Below, piece by piece: positions 61,829 through 64,000 of a stretch of 64,000 nucleotides of DNA (its first letter is position 1; the number at the start of each line of letters is the position of its first letter). The translations under genes and the position numbers were made by a program. Below the pieces are notes generated by a model. The model saw only the letters and a program-made list of their open reading frames with translations. It ran no database searches and was not told the origin of the DNA. Origin of the DNA: Smittia aterrima (taxonomy: Eukaryota; Arthropoda; Insecta; Diptera; Chironomidae); contig CP093831.1 in NCBI GenBank assembly GCA_033063855.1, forward strand, positions 2,046,001-2,110,000. The letters run 5' to 3'.

Positions 61829-62048
61829 CGCATTTCATGTCTTGCTCGAGCGTATCGTGAAAGAAAATCGAGAAAATTTATTCGCTGCTTAACCAAACGA
61901 GAACTTTACCTGATTTTCATGGTCTGACAAGCGAATGATGAGCGACAATTATAAATGGAAAGCATTCGTCTCGTTTAAATAGAAATGTAAAGTTTTTTAT
62001 TTGCTCAGTTTTCTTTATTCAGTGATCGGGAGATGTCAATGAGATGAC

Positions 62049-64000
62049 ATGGCGAAGCTTTCGAGAATTTTTGTTCTCATCTTCATAACGAACCTTCAAG
62101 AGTCTGTAACATGTTTCAAGAATGTGATTGTGAATAATAAACCAATGACTTACAATAAAAAAGGAGAACTCGTTGCGTCTGTGAAAATTCCTGAAAAAAT
62201 CGTTAAGACCAAACCTGTCGAAGTCGTTGAGAAGTCAAATATTTTCAAGAATAGTGCGTTCGTGACAAATAGTAAATTCCAAGGAGGATCTCATCGATTC
62301 GAGAATGATTTGATTGCTAAAAGTAATTTAACAAAGAATAATTGGCTTCTTCCAACGCGAGGTCAGTTTAAAGTTTGGAATAAGAAACCGAATAAGCCAA
62401 CGAAACCGCCGAAGATTTATCGTTCTTCGACGGCTTTTCCATCATTTCCTGAAGTGACAAACGAGTTATCGACGACTGAGAGACCGAAACCATCGACACT
62501 CGTTCTCAACGATGAGTTCAGCTCTGTTGAAAATTCCTTGCAACATATTTACAACGACATCTTCAAGAATGATTTTAAGAAGTATCCGTCGATCACAGAG
62601 AGACCTCGACCAATCGAGTCGACTCACGAGAAACCTTTGATCTTCTTTTATACTTCCCCTCAGCCACCAACGACCGCTTATCCAATCACAAGCTCAACAA
62701 CAAAGAGACCAAAGAAAAAGAAGAAATTACCGACAACTACTCCAATTCCAGTTCATGAACATTTTCTTCAGAACATTGACTTCTATCGACAACTTCTTAT
62801 GATCAACTGCTCAAGTCAAGTAGCAGCAACGACGTCAACAACAACTGAAGAGCCCTTCATAGCAATCACTCCAAAGCCAAAACAGCAAGTTACGAATCCA
62901 AGTTTTGTCATTTCATCGTCTGAAGAACTTCAATCTGACGATGAAGTTACGACAGCGAAGACGAACAAGAGAAAGAGAAAGAAAAAATCTAAAAAGAAGA
63001 GGAAGAAAGATTGCAAAACTAAGAAAACGAAAAAGTCGAAACCGCCAACGGGAAAATACGGAAGTAACTTTAACCAACCTTCATATCAAGCTTCTCAACC
63101 ACAAGGAAGCTTCCAACCTCATCAAAGTTTTCACGGAAGCCAAGCAACCTCACAAAATCAAATAAACATTCCTCGTCCAGGAATCGGAATCTTGAGTCAT
63201 GATATGAATCACAATGGAAGCACAAATCATCCCACAAGTGAGAGTGAGCATGAGACGAGTGCAACAGAGAGTGACCAAGAGGGACAAGAAACGAATCATC
63301 ATGAACACAAACATAGTGGGAGCGATGAGAATGTTATTTACTATGACGAGGATTCGCCTGAGCTTGAGAAGAATAACAACATCTTTAGTACTTTCTATAA
63401 TTTCATTGAAGACGCTTTTACCTCCAAAGAGTTTGTTGATGACAATGGACAGAGACATGATGTTTCGTATGACTATTCAGAGTCTGAAGAGAATGATAGT
63501 TACTTTCATCGACGAAGAAAGAAGAGCACAGACTCTCAGATACAAAAGATGCGAATGAATGGGAAGCCAAGAAAATCAATGACGACAAAGATCACAGTCG
63601 CGAGTGAATACGACGATTCAACGCCGGAAAAAGAAACGTCGACGAAAAATGTTTTGAGCTCAAAGCCTCTTGTTCTTCCAACGAAGAAGAAACCTCAAAA
63701 GCTCCCACGACCGAGCAGCGAAGAATCAGACGAGGATTACGCGCCTTTCGACGAGTTTCTTGGGCTTCGAGACGAGTCTGATGAGAGTGAAGAATATTAC
63801 GAAGACTACGATGAGCCAGTGACAAATCGTTTGCCCACAGGCGAGAAAATAAAACGCAGAGTCGACAAAACAAGCGAAGAAAATGACGCGCCGAGCTCTT
63901 CGTTCTTCGATGGAATCTTTTCCTCAATCGGAAACTTCTTTTCCGCTCTGACGGGATTTGGTGATGCAAATCCGCCAAAACGAAAGCAAAGCGACGACGA
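62049..64000 (+). CDS. Secreted low-complexity charged protein, 5' part (runs off window)
   Basis: An open frame of 650 codons runs from the ATG at 62049 to the window end without a stop, so the protein is incomplete at its C-terminus. It begins with a signal peptide (MAKLSRIFVLIFITNLQESV, then TCF). The body is disordered: Thr/Pro-rich repeats with TTERPKP- and RPRP-type motifs, a strongly basic patch KRKRKKKSKKKRKK near residue 310, a Gln/Ser/His-rich part, then acidic blocks (EESDEDYAPFDEF, EYYEDYDEP). Near the end there is an amphipathic hydrophobic segment, FFDGIFSSIGNFFSALTG. KR dipeptides are possible processing sites. An extracellular matrix or cuticle-associated role fits the composition but is inference; I do not recognise the family. 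Confidence 0.8.
   Translation, partial: MAKLSRIFVLIFITNLQESVTCFKNVIVNNKPMTYNKKGELVASVKIPEKIVKTKPVEVVEKSNIFKNSAFVTNSKFQGGSHRFENDLIAKSNLTKNNWLLPTRGQFKVWNKKPNKPTKPPKIYRSSTAFPSFPEVTNELSTTERPKPSTLVLNDEFSSVENSLQHIYNDIFKNDFKKYPSITERPRPIESTHEKPLIFFYTSPQPPTTAYPITSSTTKRPKKKKKLPTTTPIPVHEHFLQNIDFYRQLLMINCSSQVAATTSTTTEEPFIAITPKPKQQVTNPSFVISSSEELQSDDEVTTAKTNKRKRKKKSKKKRKKDCKTKKTKKSKPPTGKYGSNFNQPSYQASQPQGSFQPHQSFHGSQATSQNQINIPRPGIGILSHDMNHNGSTNHPTSESEHETSATESDQEGQETNHHEHKHSGSDENVIYYDEDSPELEKNNNIFSTFYNFIEDAFTSKEFVDDNGQRHDVSYDYSESEENDSYFHRRRKKSTDSQIQKMRMNGKPRKSMTTKITVASEYDDSTPEKETSTKNVLSSKPLVLPTKKKPQKLPRPSSEESDEDYAPFDEFLGLRDESDESEEYYEDYDEPVTNRLPTGEKIKRRVDKTSEENDAPSSSFFDGIFSSIGNFFSALTGFGDANPPKRKQSDD

Overview
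The window is a stretch of insect nuclear DNA, most likely from a nematoceran fly such as a midge. The evidence is an AT-rich background, spliceosomal introns that are mostly 50-70 bp with GT-AG ends, two genes of the insect DM4/12 family, an H2.0-type homeobox gene with a fly-style Inr/DPE core promoter, and fly-like gene structures. No prokaryotic operon, CRISPR array, virus or intact transposon is seen. Gene names rest on protein motifs read by eye; no database search was run.

Layout of the first half. A SAMD15-like SAM-domain gene (113-1008, +) is followed by H2.0 (1346-3753, +), a 7-exon NFRKB/INO80G gene (4384-9520, -), an ING1/2-type PHD gene (10267-11364, -), a SET/MYND (SMYD) gene (11887-13458, +), an unrecognised single-pass membrane protein (14508-15582, +), DM4/12 gene A (15660-16726, -), an unrecognised 893-aa single-exon protein (18280-20961, +) and an unrecognised 174-aa protein (22404-22928, -). 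NFRKB, ING and SMYD homologues are all chromatin factors.

Layout of the second half. About 23-51 kb is gene-poor. A probable 5' leader exon ends in a strong splice donor at 26579, and the coding exons of ASPP (the iASPP/ASPP1/2 family) occupy 51426-60307. If the leader belongs to ASPP, its first intron is about 25 kb and holds two antisense nested genes: a MATH-BTB gene (29500-30529) and DM4/12 gene B (47960-48978). After ASPP come a tiny lysine-rich peptide ORF (61685-61828, -) and the start of a secreted low-complexity protein (62049 to the window end, +) that is open at the right edge.

The most unusual features are two separate, recent-looking duplications that link distant parts of the window. 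The last two exons and the intron between them of the two DM4/12 genes are almost identical, while their first exons have diverged, which suggests gene conversion. Independently, a segment of about 780 bp is duplicated at 16994-17771 and 54954-55747.
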